From Schistocephalus solidus (lineage: Eukaryota; Platyhelminthes; Cestoda; Diphyllobothriidea; Diphyllobothriidae): a DNA stretch of 64,000 nucleotides. Below, piece after piece: positions 1 to 11,002 of this stretch (the stretch's first letter is position 1; each line of letters begins with the position of its first letter). The notes beneath the pieces are model-generated. The model did not search any database. It worked only from the letters and a program-made list of their open reading frames with translations, and was not told the DNA's origin. Where the stretch lies: contig WEDG01000895.1 of the NCBI GenBank assembly GCA_017591395.1, positions 347,955 through 411,954 of the forward strand, given 5' to 3'. Both the position numbers and the translations under genes were made by a program.

Positions 1-1
1 G

Positions 2-766
2 GCGAACTTGCATCGACTCGAGGAATGGTCGCACAACTGGCTCCTCCCATTCAATGCTACCAAGTGCAATATTCTGCGATTTGGCAGAACCAGCTCAGGG
101 CACTAGAGAATTTACTATCTGGACGACACACCGCTCCCAGAGGTAGAGGCTCAGAAAGATCTAGGAGTATGGATCACGCCCACACTGAAGCCATCGTTCC
201 ATTGCTCAAAAGTAGCAAAATCTGCCATGTCAAGCTTGTATCTTATTAAGCGAGCGTTTGCAAAGTTCGACAAAGAGTGCTTTAATAAGGTCTTCGGGAT
301 GTTCGTGCGACCACAATTGGAATTCGTCATACAAGCCTGGAGACCGTGGTCTGTCAAAGACCACAACACCCTTGAGAAGGTCCAAAGACGTGCAACCAAG
401 CTTGTTCAAGGTCAAAGCTGCCTGCCTTACGAGACACGATTGTCTAATCTTGATCTGTTTCCTCTGGACTATAGACAGCTACGCGGCGACTTAATACAAG
501 CCTTTCGAATGCTGCGGCTTCAGGATTGTTGCCTTGCATCTGGCGACTGCTTTGAGCTGGCCACTACCACTACTTTGCGAGGGCATCCCATTAAACTACG
601 AGTGACAGGTGCAAGACTCGACACAAGAAGGTTCTTCTTCTCCAACAGAGTGATTAAGGCCTGGAATGCTCTGCCAGCCGACATAATCATGTCCCCATCC
701 GTTGACACTTTTAAGCGGAAGTTTGACCAGTACAGCCATAAGTACCACCACGACATCCGAACCTAA
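2..766 (+). pseudogene. LINE reverse transcriptase, C-terminal part (CR1/Jockey-like)
   Basis: This is the C-terminal end of a non-LTR retrotransposon reverse transcriptase; the catalytic domain lies left of the window. One frame runs from base 2 to the stop at 764-766, interrupted only by an in-frame TAG at 104-106. Before the TAG it reads like the RT thumb (EEWSHNWLLPFNATKC). After it come KDLGVWITP, then LEKVQRRATKLV at about 371-406, then LDLFPLDYRQLRGDLIQAF, and finally FFSNRVIKAWNALP. That order is the usual tail of CR1/Jockey-superfamily polyproteins. The stop makes this copy a pseudogene unless it is read through. Clade assignment beyond CR1/Jockey-like is uncertain. Confidence 0.85.
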
Positions 767-1016
767 CACATTTCCTGAAACATATTCCCATCCACAATTT
801 TTCGCGTCATATAACATACTACTCCCTATTTTTTTGAGTAACATTATTTTTATAATTGTTTGTCCGATGCCCCTGCAGTGTGTCCGTGAGATAACCCTTT
901 GTCCAACGTCCATTATATGTCAGCCTTTTTAATTTACAGTGTCACTGACATCAATAGGGAGCTCAAAGGCTTCGCCTTTATTTCCCTTAATAAAACTGAA
1001 CTGAACTGAACTGAAC
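767..1016 (+). mobile_element. LINE 3' UTR with terminal hairpin and TGAAC tail
   Basis: This is the untranslated end of the preceding LINE. A perfect 6-bp stem, AAAGGC-TTC-GCCTTT, lies at 965-979. An AATAAA follows at about 989-994, then four copies of CTGAA/TGAAC to about 1016. A hairpin followed by short tandem repeats is the 3'-end architecture by which CR1/L2-type RTs recognise their template. The abrupt change at 1017 marks the element end. Confidence 0.75.
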
Positions 1017-1573
1017 TTACACTTACAGTAGATTTTCTACCTTTTTTCGAGAAGATTATTAGTTCTCATCCAGCATAATCCCAAGATATTTCAGTCTCGG
1101 CTTGTAAACAAACTTCTTTCTAGCTACCTGAAAATATACGCTCTGTATCAAATGACTATTTATGTAGAAGGAATTTTCCTCATTGCTTTTCGATATCCTT
1201 ATAAATTCAAATATATTTTAAAGGAAAAATGCACAAAATATTATTTCTTGCATTCATTTGGTAGAAAATTATGGCATCTTCGATTATTTTACTTGAAGTA
1301 AGTGTATCTTGCGGTTTTGAAAAAGATTATAACTATGCAAAATTTTAAGGACGTTAAATTTCCATTCATAAGGCATCAAATCTGGGCTTTTATTAGTGCC
1401 ACTTATAAGGTCTACAAAATGTTCTCCATGCATTGCACAATTTTATAGGCATTGTGTGACGTCTTCCTCATATCGTATAAAAGTTTGTGATTGTCTGTAG
1501 ATGGAATGTATACAACGTGTAGTTTGGAAAGCCTGGATGCAAGCGCAATTTGAGATCGGATTCAAAATTATTC
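1017..1573. repeat. AT-rich dispersed repeat W, left part
   Basis: No coding signal. Stretches match other places in the window. The segment with CCTTATAAAT and TATATTTTAAAG near 1195-1225 matches 27.54-27.59 kb. The segment near 1540-1573 (GCGCAA, then TCAAAATTATTCGG) matches 27.83-27.88 kb. The CCCAAGATATTTCAGTC motif near 1078 recurs near 22.99 kb and inverted near 28.1 kb. It is probably an old non-coding transposon body. The TIR element at 1574 is inserted in it. Confidence 0.5.
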
Positions 1574-2974
1574 GGCAAGAACGAAATATGCGACCCAACT
1601 CAGGGATCAGCTAGTCCTACGGGCCCACTGGTAATAGGTTTTTTTTATATAAGGGCTAAATGATGAAAAGGAGAGCGCTGACATAATCCTAACCCTATCC
1701 ATTGTTTTCTTTAAGGTTAGCATTCGTTGCCGGGTTATTAAGGTCACACAATAGTCTGTCGCCCCCAAAAGTGTACGGATTACGCGATCTGGTGGTTTTA
1801 CGTCCTGCCGATCAATATGCGCGATCTCAGTCCTAACTGACCTGACTCCCTTCTATTCGGACCCTGGACGGGAGTAAGAATGAGACACGCTCTGCACAAT
1901 CTTTCATTATCAAAGTAAAACGGATGCGTTTCAAAACTAATGCGGCATCCTTATAGTCGCCGTTTGGAAAGTTGCCATTTGACCCAGTACTTTGACCCTT
2001 CTACCGCCAACGAAATATTGTGTTGCCATACTAAGCCGACAACAAATGCTAACCCCAACGAGCACAATGGATAGAGTAAAGACTAGCTTTGCATATAATA
2101 CGGTTGCGTGTCTCTATCCCCTTGTTTTCGTTACGGCTATTCTACGCTGCCGGGTTAGTAGCGTCACAAAATAGTTTTTGCCTTGACAAGCGTACATATT
2201 GCAGGATCCGCTGGTTTTACGTCACACCGACTAATGTGCGTGATATCATTCCTAGCTGAACTGACCCATTTTTATTTGAACCCTAAAAGAGAGTAAAAGT
2301 GAGGCTCACTCTGCGCGATCTTTCATTATCAAAGTAAAAAGGAGGCATTTTGAAAACACCGCGGCGTCCGACTAGCTGCCACTTGAAAAATTGCCATTTG
2401 ACTCGATACTTCGGTCTACTTATGGTCAACAAAATATTGTCTGACCCTACTAACCCGGCAACAAATTCTAACCTAAAGAGAGCGAGAGAGAGAGAGAGAG
2501 ATAGCTACGCTTTATTTTGAAAGTAACATTCCAAAACTTTCAGGCAAAAATGTTCTCCATTCACCATGAATAAAGTTGGGCATACAAACCACACACCACC
2601 GCAAGATCACAAACGAATGACCGAAGAATGCATGTATTAACATCATGAAGAATCGTCCTTGAATGCCTCTCAAAATATAATTCAACTTGAACTTCCTTGA
2701 AAAACGGTGCTAGCGTCGTGTGCTGATGACCTCATTTTTGTTGTTCGAATAAATAAATAGGGTTACAATTTCGGTATATAAGGGGTGAAATAGGCCAACT
2801 GACATAAATATAAGAGGATTCACATTCGAATTGAGAGCAGAAAAAATGGCGGCTCAATTTCAAAATCCCGCCCAATGGATAGAGTTAGGGTTTTGTTAGC
2901 ATGTAGTACGATCGCGTACTACACGCTGACCTACCCTTTGTTCCCTTACTTGAGTCGCATGTTACGTTCTTGTC
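1574..2974. mobile_element. Non-autonomous TIR element, copy A (internally duplicated)
   Basis: The left end begins GGCAAGAACG and the right end closes with CGTTCTTGTC, its imperfect inverse; similarity between the ends continues for tens of bases (AATATGCGACCC against GAGTCGCATGTTACG). The 8 bases before the left end (AATTATTC, 1566-1573) match the 8 after the right end (AATTATTT, 2975-2982) with one mismatch, which looks like a target-site duplication. Inside, two about 419-bp units are tandemly repeated; the shared landmark CTTTCATTATCAAAGTAAAA is at 1901 and 2320. A 0.4-kb stretch at about 2480-2870 with a GA tract has no counterpart in copy B. A perfect 8-bp hairpin (GTAGTACG, loop ATCG) lies at 2903-2922 near the right end. 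There is no transposase. An 8-bp duplication would fit hAT-like mobilisation, but that is inference. Confidence 0.75.
2477..2501. repeat. GA dinucleotide tract
   Basis: A short run of GA repeats inside copy A of the TIR element, at the start of the stretch that copy B lacks. Confidence 0.85.
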
Positions 2975-2982
2975 AATTATTT

Positions 2983-3790
2983 GACAATTTTAAAAGTTTT
3001 TAATCAGAAAGATACCCTTTCTTCAAGTAAAAAAATTAAAAAGACGTAATTTTTTATTAAACGAGTATAAGTAAGAATATTTTGGGCATGTTTTGAGTAA
3101 ATAATATTTGAATTTATAAGAACATCTAAAATCAACAGGAAAAAAAATATACTGTAGAAGTAGTCATTTTTACAGTGTTGTTTGTTTTTTCAGGTGGCTG
3201 GAAAAGACCTCATTCATAGGCAAGCATCCAGGCGTGACTGCAAGGTATTTCATATAATAACCTTACTTAAGTAATATTTTCGACACGAAAGTTCATGTCT
3301 GAATTTCAATTAACACGTCATGAGGTAATACATCAACCGTTATGTATGCAACCCACCTGGAAATGCGCGCTTATGCTATATCATTGAAAGCGCCAACGTA
3401 AACTTGGCTTTAATGACAGACTACGTTGGAAAGATGATAGCGCGTTATGGAAAACTTAAAAATAGTGCCTAGTCATGGAACTCTTTTCTTTTGGAGATTT
3501 TGAACGTATGGTCACTCTCAGCTCGCGTTTTACATCCACTGGTAATACTGGTACAGTGGAGAGGGAAGAATTGATGAGTCCAAAACCATGCGGATCTCTG
3601 GTTAGTAGTATGCTGACCATAATAAAAAGAAAGGTTACGAGTCTGCTAAGCAAAGTTGAAATTCTGTTTTTAGAGGGTCTATCTGCTTAGTATAGTTCTT
3701 ATGGCGCCTCTCGCTGACCTGAGATGTTAAATTCCTCTCCTGAACTCCAGTCCATGCGTGGAACGCGGAAGCGTAGATTTAGTCCACCCG
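2983..3790. other. AT-rich intergenic DNA
   Basis: Poly-A/T rich stretches and no convincing reading frame. The part up to about 3080 resembles the right-hand continuation of repeat W (27.9 kb). From 3690 to 3790 the DNA is more GC-rich and leads directly into the TAG microsatellite, suggesting the remnant of a retroelement 3' end. Confidence 0.4.
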
Positions 3791-3796
3791 GCACAA

Positions 3797-3798
3797 CA

Positions 3799-3837
<39 letters not shown>

Positions 3838-3928
3838 AAGTAGTATTAGTAGTAGTAGTAGTAGTATTAGTAGTAGTAGTAGTAGTATTAGTAGTAGTAG
3901 TAGTAATGAGTAGTAGTAGTAGAAGTAT

Positions 3929-3963
<35 letters not shown>

Positions 3964-4065
3964 TTGGTAGTGAGTAGTAGTGAGTATTGGTAGTAGTAGT
4001 GAGTGGGTAGTAGTGGTAGTAGTAGTAGTATTAGTAGTGAGTAGTAGTAGTAGTGAGTAGTAGTG

Positions 4066-4096
<31 letters not shown>

Positions 4097-4666
4097 TAGT
4101 AGTGGTAGTGGTAGTAGTTGGTGGTAGTAGTGGTAGTAGTAGATGAGTAGTAGTAGTAGTAGTAGTGGTAGTGGTAGTAGTGGTGGTAGTAGTAGTGAGT
4201 GAGTGATGGTCAGTAGTAGTGGTGAGTGGTGATTAGTGAGTGAGTAGTGAAGTGGTGAGTGGTGAAGTGTGGTGGTGGTGGTGGTGGTGGTGTAGTGAGT
4301 GGTAGTGGTGGTGGTGGTGGTGGTGGTGAGTGAGTGGTGAGTGAGTGGTGGTGAGTAGTGGTGGTGGTGGTGGTGGTAGTGAGTGGTGGTGGTGGTGGTG
4401 AGTGGTGGTGGTGGTGGTGATGGTAGTGGTGGTGAGTGGTGGTGGTGGTAGGTAGTGGTGGTGAGTGATGGTAGGTGGTGAGTGGTGGTGGTGAGTGGTG
4501 GAGTGGTGAGTGGTGGTGGTAGTGGTGGTGGTGAGTGGTGGTGAGTGAGTGTGAGTGGTGAGTGGTGGTGGTGGTGAGTAGTGAGTGAGTGGTGAGTGGT
4601 GAGTAGTAGTGGTGGTGGTGGTGAGTGAGTGAGTGGTAGTGGTAGTGGTGGTAGTGGTGAGTAGTG

Positions 4667-4711
<45 letters not shown>

Positions 4712-4712
4712 T
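3797..4712. repeat. Long compound TAG/GTG microsatellite (about 0.9 kb)
   Basis: The flanks are nearly pure TAG repeats with scattered TAT interruptions. The centre (about 4210-4650) is dominated by GTG/GGT units mixed with GAGT, so the array grades from TAG to GTG and back to TAG. The long open frames on the minus strand (poly-Tyr, poly-Thr, poly-His) are artefacts of three-base periodicity. Sizes of this order are prone to slippage and assembly error. Confidence 0.95.
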
Positions 4713-4984
4713 TGGCCCTGCCGCGCCACAGGAAAATTGGGGATGTGTGAGCGAGCCGCGCGCAGTTCAAGGCTACCAGGTGTAAAATGTTTTTTTGCCC
4801 TCAGGTAAGTGGCAGCAGCCCCAAGGAGAAGGATCAGTCCTTCGACCTCGTCTCGCAACCTGTATTTCCCATCAAAGTGAGTCAGCTGGAGCTATCTGCT
4901 GTTAGCCTGATTTCTTTAAATTCCCACCAATAAGTCAGATTTGCTGGAAGGTTTTTTCAAAACTCCGTCAAAAATGTGACGACT

Positions 4985-5235
4985 GGGTGATTGGCTCATT
5001 CTTACTGTGGCCTCTATGGAACTACCACTCAAGTGGGGATCCCAGCCGCCCCTTTGTGGTTTGTGTGTGCGTACTCCAACGCTTCTTGTGGCATGCCCGG
5101 GAGCAGGCCCGCCAGCCTCCGGTCTTCTTGACACCGGGCTCAGGGGAGTGAAGGAAGAGAAGGCAGATGCAGTGCAATTCCTCGACCCTGCGCTCACTGT
5201 GCTCCATGACACAGGGTTGACATCTTTGGAATAAA
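4985..5235 (+). repeat. Dispersed repeat V, partial copy
   Basis: It shares ordered landmarks with the V units at 26.8-27.3 kb and 33.2-34.4 kb: a GGGATCC near the start, then GCCTCCGGTCTTCTTGACACC, then a G/A-rich GAGTGAAGG-type stretch and GCAGATGCAGTGCA. It has no conserved reading frame. It is a non-autonomous retroelement-like sequence of unknown class. Confidence 0.6.
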
Positions 5236-6265
5236 CGGTAAAACTATCTCTCTGTCTACTACGTTTAGACCTTATCGCTTCTTATGCGGTTTGAATGAGT
5301 ATTTGTAGCACCAGCCGCAACAACTTCCACTTGCCCATTCCTTACACTTTTAAATGTCTTTGAGTAATGTTTTGAGCAACCGTATGGACCGCTTTTTCAA
5401 ACTCCCCGTCAGATTTACTCCACGCACAGGAAATTATGCGCCAAAATGCATAGAAGAAGCAAAAGCGGTGCGCAGCCTTGCGCTCTTTCTTACATTCGCC
5501 ATTGAGGATAAACGGCAGAAGCGAGCCTCTAGTCGTCTTTGAAAGGAATGAAGGGATATGAGCAGGGCAGTCGGTCCTAGCAGACTTGTCTGCCTTCCAC
5601 TCCTCGAAAGCAGCAGCCTCCGAGAAGGTTTGAAGGAAGGGCAGGTGACGGAGGAGGAACTCCGGTGTGGAGTGATTGACTGGTTGGTCACCCTCTGACT
5701 CCGCTTGTCCTCTCACCTCCAGGGAGCATTGACGGGAGAGAGTGGCTGGATTATGAGTTCTCTCAGTCTGGGACGCACGCTGCGGGCAATTCGTTGTGAA
5801 TTGACGTTAGACTCCCAGCTCTTACTGCAGTGCCCTGAATAAGGGGTCCGTCCGGTTCACAAAGGCGGAGGCAATTAGTGGAGGATGCTGGCACTGAGCA
5901 AGGGGAGTTCCGATTCCTAAGGGTTAATTTCGGCTGTAGGCAGTCCAAAACTACTGAGAATTTTTCGAGTTTGCTCTCTGACTTCTCCTTGATACGAGGA
6001 TCAGGAGGAGTCATTCTTCCTGTGTCTGACGAACTGTGTGAGAGGATGCGCTCAATTGAGAAGGCGAAGGAATGCAGTGGTTCACTGAACGGATGGCTCG
6101 GCATGCTGTGGTGCGCGGAATGTTGATGAGTGCTCATTGGCGTGAGACGGTTAGTATAGGATCGCGTTCTGGGTACTTAAGACTAGAAGAAAATCGTAGT
6201 AAACATGGGAAATTAAATTCACTGCTAGGAACTTTGAATTACATTTGATAGTGTGAAACATCGTT
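5236..6265. other. No gene recognised
   Basis: The base composition is more balanced than that of the neighbours. Open frames up to about 124 codons occur on both strands in overlapping positions, which is a composition effect. I see no domain, splice signature or RNA gene. Part of 5640-5710 (GGTGACGG, TCACCTCC) is loosely V-like. Confidence 0.35.
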
Positions 6266-6475
6266 TGATGGACGCCTCCCCGATCGAAGAAGGGACTCAC
6301 TTCTCCCGTTCTGTCCCTGCCCCGTCCTATTCTCGAGCAGCCGCACGGTGACTTGTAGTAGTGCAGGCAGATGAACACAGCTACTTGGGTTGGGTATGGC
6401 TGACTGAGGATGACTACTAGACCAGAAATAGCCATTCCAGTCTCCCTTATCTTTTCCGACAATGTTCATCCCTTT
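6266..6475 (+). mobile_element. SINE-H fragment in mixed orientation
   Basis: The left part (about 6268-6350) matches the inverted far 3' body of SINE-H (GATCG, GGGACTCAC, CTCGAGCAGCCGCA). The right part (6373-6470) is the sense hammerhead-like body (GGGTTGGGTATGGCTG, then CCATTCCAGTCTCCCTT). No tRNA-like head is visible. The ribozyme-like core is damaged here: CTGAGGATGACTACTAGACCAG replaces the conserved CTGATGA plus hairpin. Confidence 0.65.
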
Positions 6476-6479
6476 TTAA

Positions 6480-6955
6480 CCGGTCAGACACTTCGGCACC
6501 CCTAGCCGAAAATGGGCTTTTAAGTTTAATAAACAAAAAGCGTGACTAGGACTAGATGGGAATCGGGAGTGGAAATGACCATGGTAAGGGATCATACAAA
6601 GACTGACATTATGGGCTTTTACAATATTTCCCTCTTGGCAGTGTTTAATACTTCACTTCGAAAAGCAGCGTGTTTATTTTTATATGATTGAAGGGAAAAC
6701 AGCGAAGTTGTCAAGTCGACAGTTCATATCCTATTCTCATACACTTTTCAGAGCCTCCACCATGTATCAATAGTACAAGGCTCCTCTACTCATCTATAAA
6801 TAGAGATGCTCTTGTACTAGATACCTACTAATCTTAACTCTACGTTTTTGAAAAGTCACAACCTGTAACGAGTGGCCGTTAGGGGAGTTCTTAATGAAGA
6901 AAACTCTAAATAGGCATTTTGGCAGATTTTGAATACGTTGATTGATCAAACTGTA
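6480..6955. other. AT-rich, nothing recognised
   Basis: No open frame of note, no repeat that I can match elsewhere in the window, and no RNA gene. Confidence 0.4.
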
Positions 6956-7058
6956 AACAATGCGGCGGCTTCGGTGGGGTTCGAGCCCTCTGCTGAAAGG
7001 GCAAGACTTATGGGCAGCCAATATTCCAAACCACTCGGGCTACAAGACCTAACCTAAA
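6890..7058 (-). mobile_element. SINE-T copy, antisense, with tRNA-like head
   Basis: On the minus strand a tRNA-like block reads AGGTCTTGTAGCCCGAGTGG, then GGGCTCGAACCCCACCG, then GAAGCCGCC, that is box-A-like and box-B-like motifs in the right order. The sequence after it contains TATTCAAAATCTGCCAAAA, matching the tail of the sense copy near 7580-7600. It sits just left of a direct array of the same unit, in the opposite orientation. Confidence 0.65.
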
Positions 7059-7139
7059 TACTTGAGTTTTTACAACTTGGTAAAGTCACCCACCCAGCCT
7101 ACTTCAACTTATAGCATTCACCAGTTATAATACTGAGGT

Positions 7140-7850
7140 GAATAAATTTGGCTCTCGGTCGGAGCGTCTTAGCTCTGGTGGGAAGAACGTTGACTGTAGT
7201 CAAACCTTGCGCATCTCGCAGGGGATTCTAACCCCACTGAGACCGTACTGGGTTTTTCACAACTGCGTCGGATGGCATCCGTAAAACGCACATGCTAAGT
7301 AAGTGAACGTGGTCATCATCTGGTAGATTCTTGATTTACCATTTAGGAGATCCTGTTAAGGCAGCCAGATTACTCTATCCGAATAAGCGAATTCCATGCG
7401 CTGTAGCAAGCTGTGCGGGCAACTTAACCTAACTTTCAATAAACTCGAGGCTTCCGCTCGGTACCACGTAACTCAGTGCGGATTAGAGTGCTGGTTTTAC
7501 TCTGGCTTTTTCCTTGCTGTCGCGAGTTCAAATCCCACCGAGGCGGCCGAGGTTTTAATAACTGGATCGAAGGAATTATTCAAATCTGCCAAAACCCCGC
7601 GATTAATTAATTGTGCCTGGGGGTAATCTGGTTGATTCTGGATGGACTGCTTGGGAAATCCTCCTATTGGTGGATTCCATGCACTGCAGTAGGCTGGGCG
7701 AGTAACTTGACTTAAGTACGCTTAAACCCACCGTTCCCGGTGAGGCCTCGTGGCTCAGGTGGTTAAAGCGTTCAGACTGTGTTGAAGCCTTACCCTGGCT
7801 GTCTTTGGTTCGAATTCCCTTGAGACAACTGAGTTTTTCACCATGGCTTC
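7140..7850 (+). mobile_element. Tandem array of three SINE-T units (period about 295 bp)
   Basis: Three tRNA-like blocks follow one another. Unit 1 has GGGGATTCTAACCCCAC near 7221, unit 2 has GAGTTCAAATCCCACCGAGG near 7523, and unit 3 has GGCCTCGTGGCTCAGGTGG at 7744 with GGTTCGAATTCCC near 7807. Between blocks the same spacer recurs: a GGTAGATTCTTGATT-like motif, then CCATGCNCTGNAGNAGGCTG and a TAACTTGACTTAA-like motif. Box A (TGGCTCAGG) and box B (GGTTCGAATTC) are the internal RNA polymerase III promoter elements of tRNA-derived SINEs. Head-to-tail arrangement is unusual for independent SINE insertions. Confidence 0.75.
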
Positions 7851-9885
7851 AGTTGCAACCCTAAATGTCTGAGTGTATTCACACGTCTCGCTGTGCCAGA
7901 CACGCGCAAAAGCTTAATGTCGTTTGTGAACCCAGAATGAAGAAAGCAGTCACAATTTATACTTCTGTGGACCTTTATAAAGAAGAGTAAATAGGCAAGG
8001 ACGGGGTTAGGCGTCAATAGACTCCACGCACCCATGCAATCTCTTTTTGCAACTCGATAAACCTGCCTCTCACCAGGAAATTTGCTATAACTTAATGAAA
8101 TCCGCTTCTACCGCCAGATGGAGTCGTGTGCAGTGAATCAACTTGGCAAGCCGATGCAGACCAGTATGCGAGAGACAGAGAGAGAACGACCGGCAACTCC
8201 TGATGACACAATTACCTGATTGATATCCCACTGTTTCGGAAACCGGAGTCTTTCGCCAAGTTTCCTTAGACCTGGCCTTGTCTGATCAAGTACAGATTGA
8301 GATTTTCAAAGCCTTTACATATCAGCCATCACTTCTGCTGGATAATGACAAACCTGGGTGCAAAATATTTATACCGAATTCATAATATAACTGAGGCCAG
8401 CTTACAAAATCGGAAGAGTGACAGGGCCGTCACTTCCCCCTTGGAAGATGGATATGTTGCTACATGTAAGAAATAGAAATGTCGCCTTCTTCAAAGGTAG
8501 TTATCTGCTAAATGAGTTGCATCTTATTCCGATTTCAATACTGTCATAAATGTGAAAAAAGAACCGATATTCCAGTCAGCAAGCTTTTCACCATTTTCTC
8601 CTGCTACTGCTGCTGCTGCTGCAGATTGAACTCTTTAGGTTTTTGCTAAAACTTCTGTTTGGATAACTCTTCATAATCGCGATGTCTTATATATGCAGAC
8701 GTATTGCTGTAAGTTATCGGAAAATCGGAGGACTGGTCTAGAAGAATAATTTAATGCTGCATGCGATCTGATTTTGCCTTCCGAATTCATCCCTGTAGCT
8801 AGAGGTCTTTTTATAGCTTCCCTCTGTTCTTTGCAGCCTTGATGGATATAAGATGCTGGCGGTTTCAAACTTCGGTACAGTAAGTAATTTATTTGCAGTA
8901 TGACCTTGTTTCCTGTTTTATTCAAAGGCATAATGAGCGGGCAGTTAAAAATAAAGCAGTAGGATATTTTTGCGTAATCGAATTTTTATATTTCAACTTC
9001 TCTGCATTTTTATTTTTTAATTATTTTCTCCTTTTCCCCCTCATTTCTCGTGAACCTTCTTTTTTAGCATGCATAACATATAACGGACGTATTTTTATCC
9101 CACCAATCTACCTATTCCTTATTCTTACTATCTTTATGTTGAGGTAAGATCTTCCGGGCAAGACTATCTGCATATTCGCTTTTTATATAAATGCATAGAA
9201 CCTTTCTCATTTGTAGTATTTTCACTCAGTACTTCAAAAATTAAAACGGGTTGCCAAACAAATTGAAAATGAAGGTAATTCCATTGGAGAGGTATACAAA
9301 ATCAGTATATTATGGCCTGTTTCGTCATCTCTAAAAGCCTCAGATCTGTCTGAGCTTATACATAGCGTGTGGTATGCACCGGGCTAAATGAAACATTTAC
9401 CTTACTTTTCAGGTAAACTTCCACCTACAAATGGTTATTTATGAGAGCTTGGAATCCTGGGGATCATCGAACATGACCCAAGGTTGATTTATGCATGAGT
9501 GTATACAGGTCGATGATCGGTCGTGCTTCCAAACACTTAAAAAACCACCACTACCTAAGGAATGGGCATCGTTTTCATAGATTTTCGAGGCCTGTGGAAT
9601 TTGATTCATTCTCCACCAAGGAAGGCACTTGTAAGGAATTCTAAAAATGCCACATTTAGATTATTTCTTTTTTACTTTATTGTGCACAGGTTCATTAATG
9701 CCACTAAAGAAGCATGTTGAGCTCCTCGTCTTTTTGCAATTGTTAGTAGCAGGTGGAGGCCATTGGTAGGAAATGGGAGTCATGCAGTTTGCAACCCAAC
9801 TCATGAAAGGTGACGTCGGAACTCGATATGGTCACTCTTAGGCATCTAAAATGTTTCAGATTTTACCTAGTCATCTATCCTTCTT
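7851..9885. other. Intergenic, no gene recognised
   Basis: AT-rich. A short CTG microsatellite lies at about 8603-8624. Open frames below 90 codons show no domain or conserved motif. The 9.30-9.33 kb stretch (TTATGGCCTGTTTCGTCATCTC) is faintly like other dispersed repeats in the window that carry CCTATCTCATGAAAT. Confidence 0.4.
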
Positions 9886-10796
9886 GTGTGGATAATGTGT
9901 TGATAAAGGGCTACTTTTCAAACGTTGTTCTACGCGAGCAAGTTTGTTTTCTCAGCTCTGTGCATGGACTGGGTTTATGTGCTTCTAAAAGTTAAGTGGA
10001 TTTCAGACGTTTCGGTAACTTCCGATTTTTTTAAAAAAACATTTTTCTACCTAACGTAACCTTGTGTTTAATATTGCTCTTATGTTTTACATTCGCTTAA
10101 AGTCGTTCATGATTTATTAGGAGTTATGGCCCTTGCAGGTATGCCCAATTGCGTTTGATTAGAGCTGTTTCATAAATTTCGATACATTTCATGAGTCAGC
10201 AAAGCTACTGTGTATCTATATACTTAATAGCGAATGCGTATCATAAATCTTGGAATCGTAGTGGGCTACTTAAATGCGTATCCCCCTGAGTAGGCTAACT
10301 TTGCTTTAAAATCGTATTTCTGAACAGCGTGATATTACTTTTAATATTTCTTTGTGTTTTAAATTCGCTTTAAAGTCGAACATTTCACAGCTGTGGCACA
10401 TTCTTTGGTGCCACCTTGCGAGTGATTAGAAATCTTTCGTAAATTTCGGTATTTTGCATGGAGTTAGGTTATGAACTGTACTTTCGCATCTAGTCCGATT
10501 CATCTCTGATAACTTATTGCGGCGGTAGGTGCAATAATGAACTGTTTCGGTCCCAGAGCTGACGAATATGATGGTGACGAGGATGACGTCGACCATTATA
10601 ATAATATTGATCTCGTCACCGTTGAGGTACACTCCAACAGGAGTCATAATTCCTCAGTTAACACTCAGAGACGAAGTACTGCATTTTCTAGAGAGCAGTG
10701 CTATGGTTTTTCGCTTCTCATTTCTAGTGGAGAGCAGAATTTCCATTAGTCCCTGTATGGAGTGGTTCAAATTCCCAAGCACTGCACCTCCATGTC

Positions 10797-10985
10797 CCGA
10801 CAGTTCAACCATCGTAGTCCGACGATGTCCACCATATGCTCCACAGCAGAGACAGTGACTGGCGCTGGGCTATAGTGAGAGTATACTTGCATTTCATCTA
10901 CCTTACTCTCTGTTCCACTCCCCATCTGGGCCAGTGTCAAGACCGAGTCAAGAAGACCGGAAATGGGATCTCGTGTACCAGCAGA
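10797..10985 (-). repeat. Repeat V copy nested in repeat X
   Basis: Read on the minus strand it has the V order: CCGGTCTTCTTGAC, TGACACTGG, GAGAGTAAGGTAGATG, GCGCCAGTCACTG, GTGGAGCATATGGTGGACAT, GGTTGAACTGTCG. The corresponding place in the second X copy (40,694) passes directly from CTGCACCTCCATGT into the A/G-rich tract, so copy 2 is a near-empty site. Confidence 0.7.
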
Positions 10986-11002
10986 AGATGAATAAAAAAG
11001 AA

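Noticed and set aside
2705..2740. A CTGATGA outside SINE-H as another hammerhead
   Set aside because: No stem II, GAAA or closing stem follows. The same applies to the CTGATGA occurrences near 8.20, 13.37 and 52.82 kb.
4031..4858. A 275-codon minus-strand frame rich in Tyr, Thr and His
   Set aside because: It is a translation of the TAG/GTG microsatellite; all three-base repeats give long open frames.
6970..8030. CRISPR-like or bacterial features
   Set aside because: The tandem units are about 295 bp with tRNA-like blocks, not short repeats with spacers, and the whole window is eukaryotic in character.
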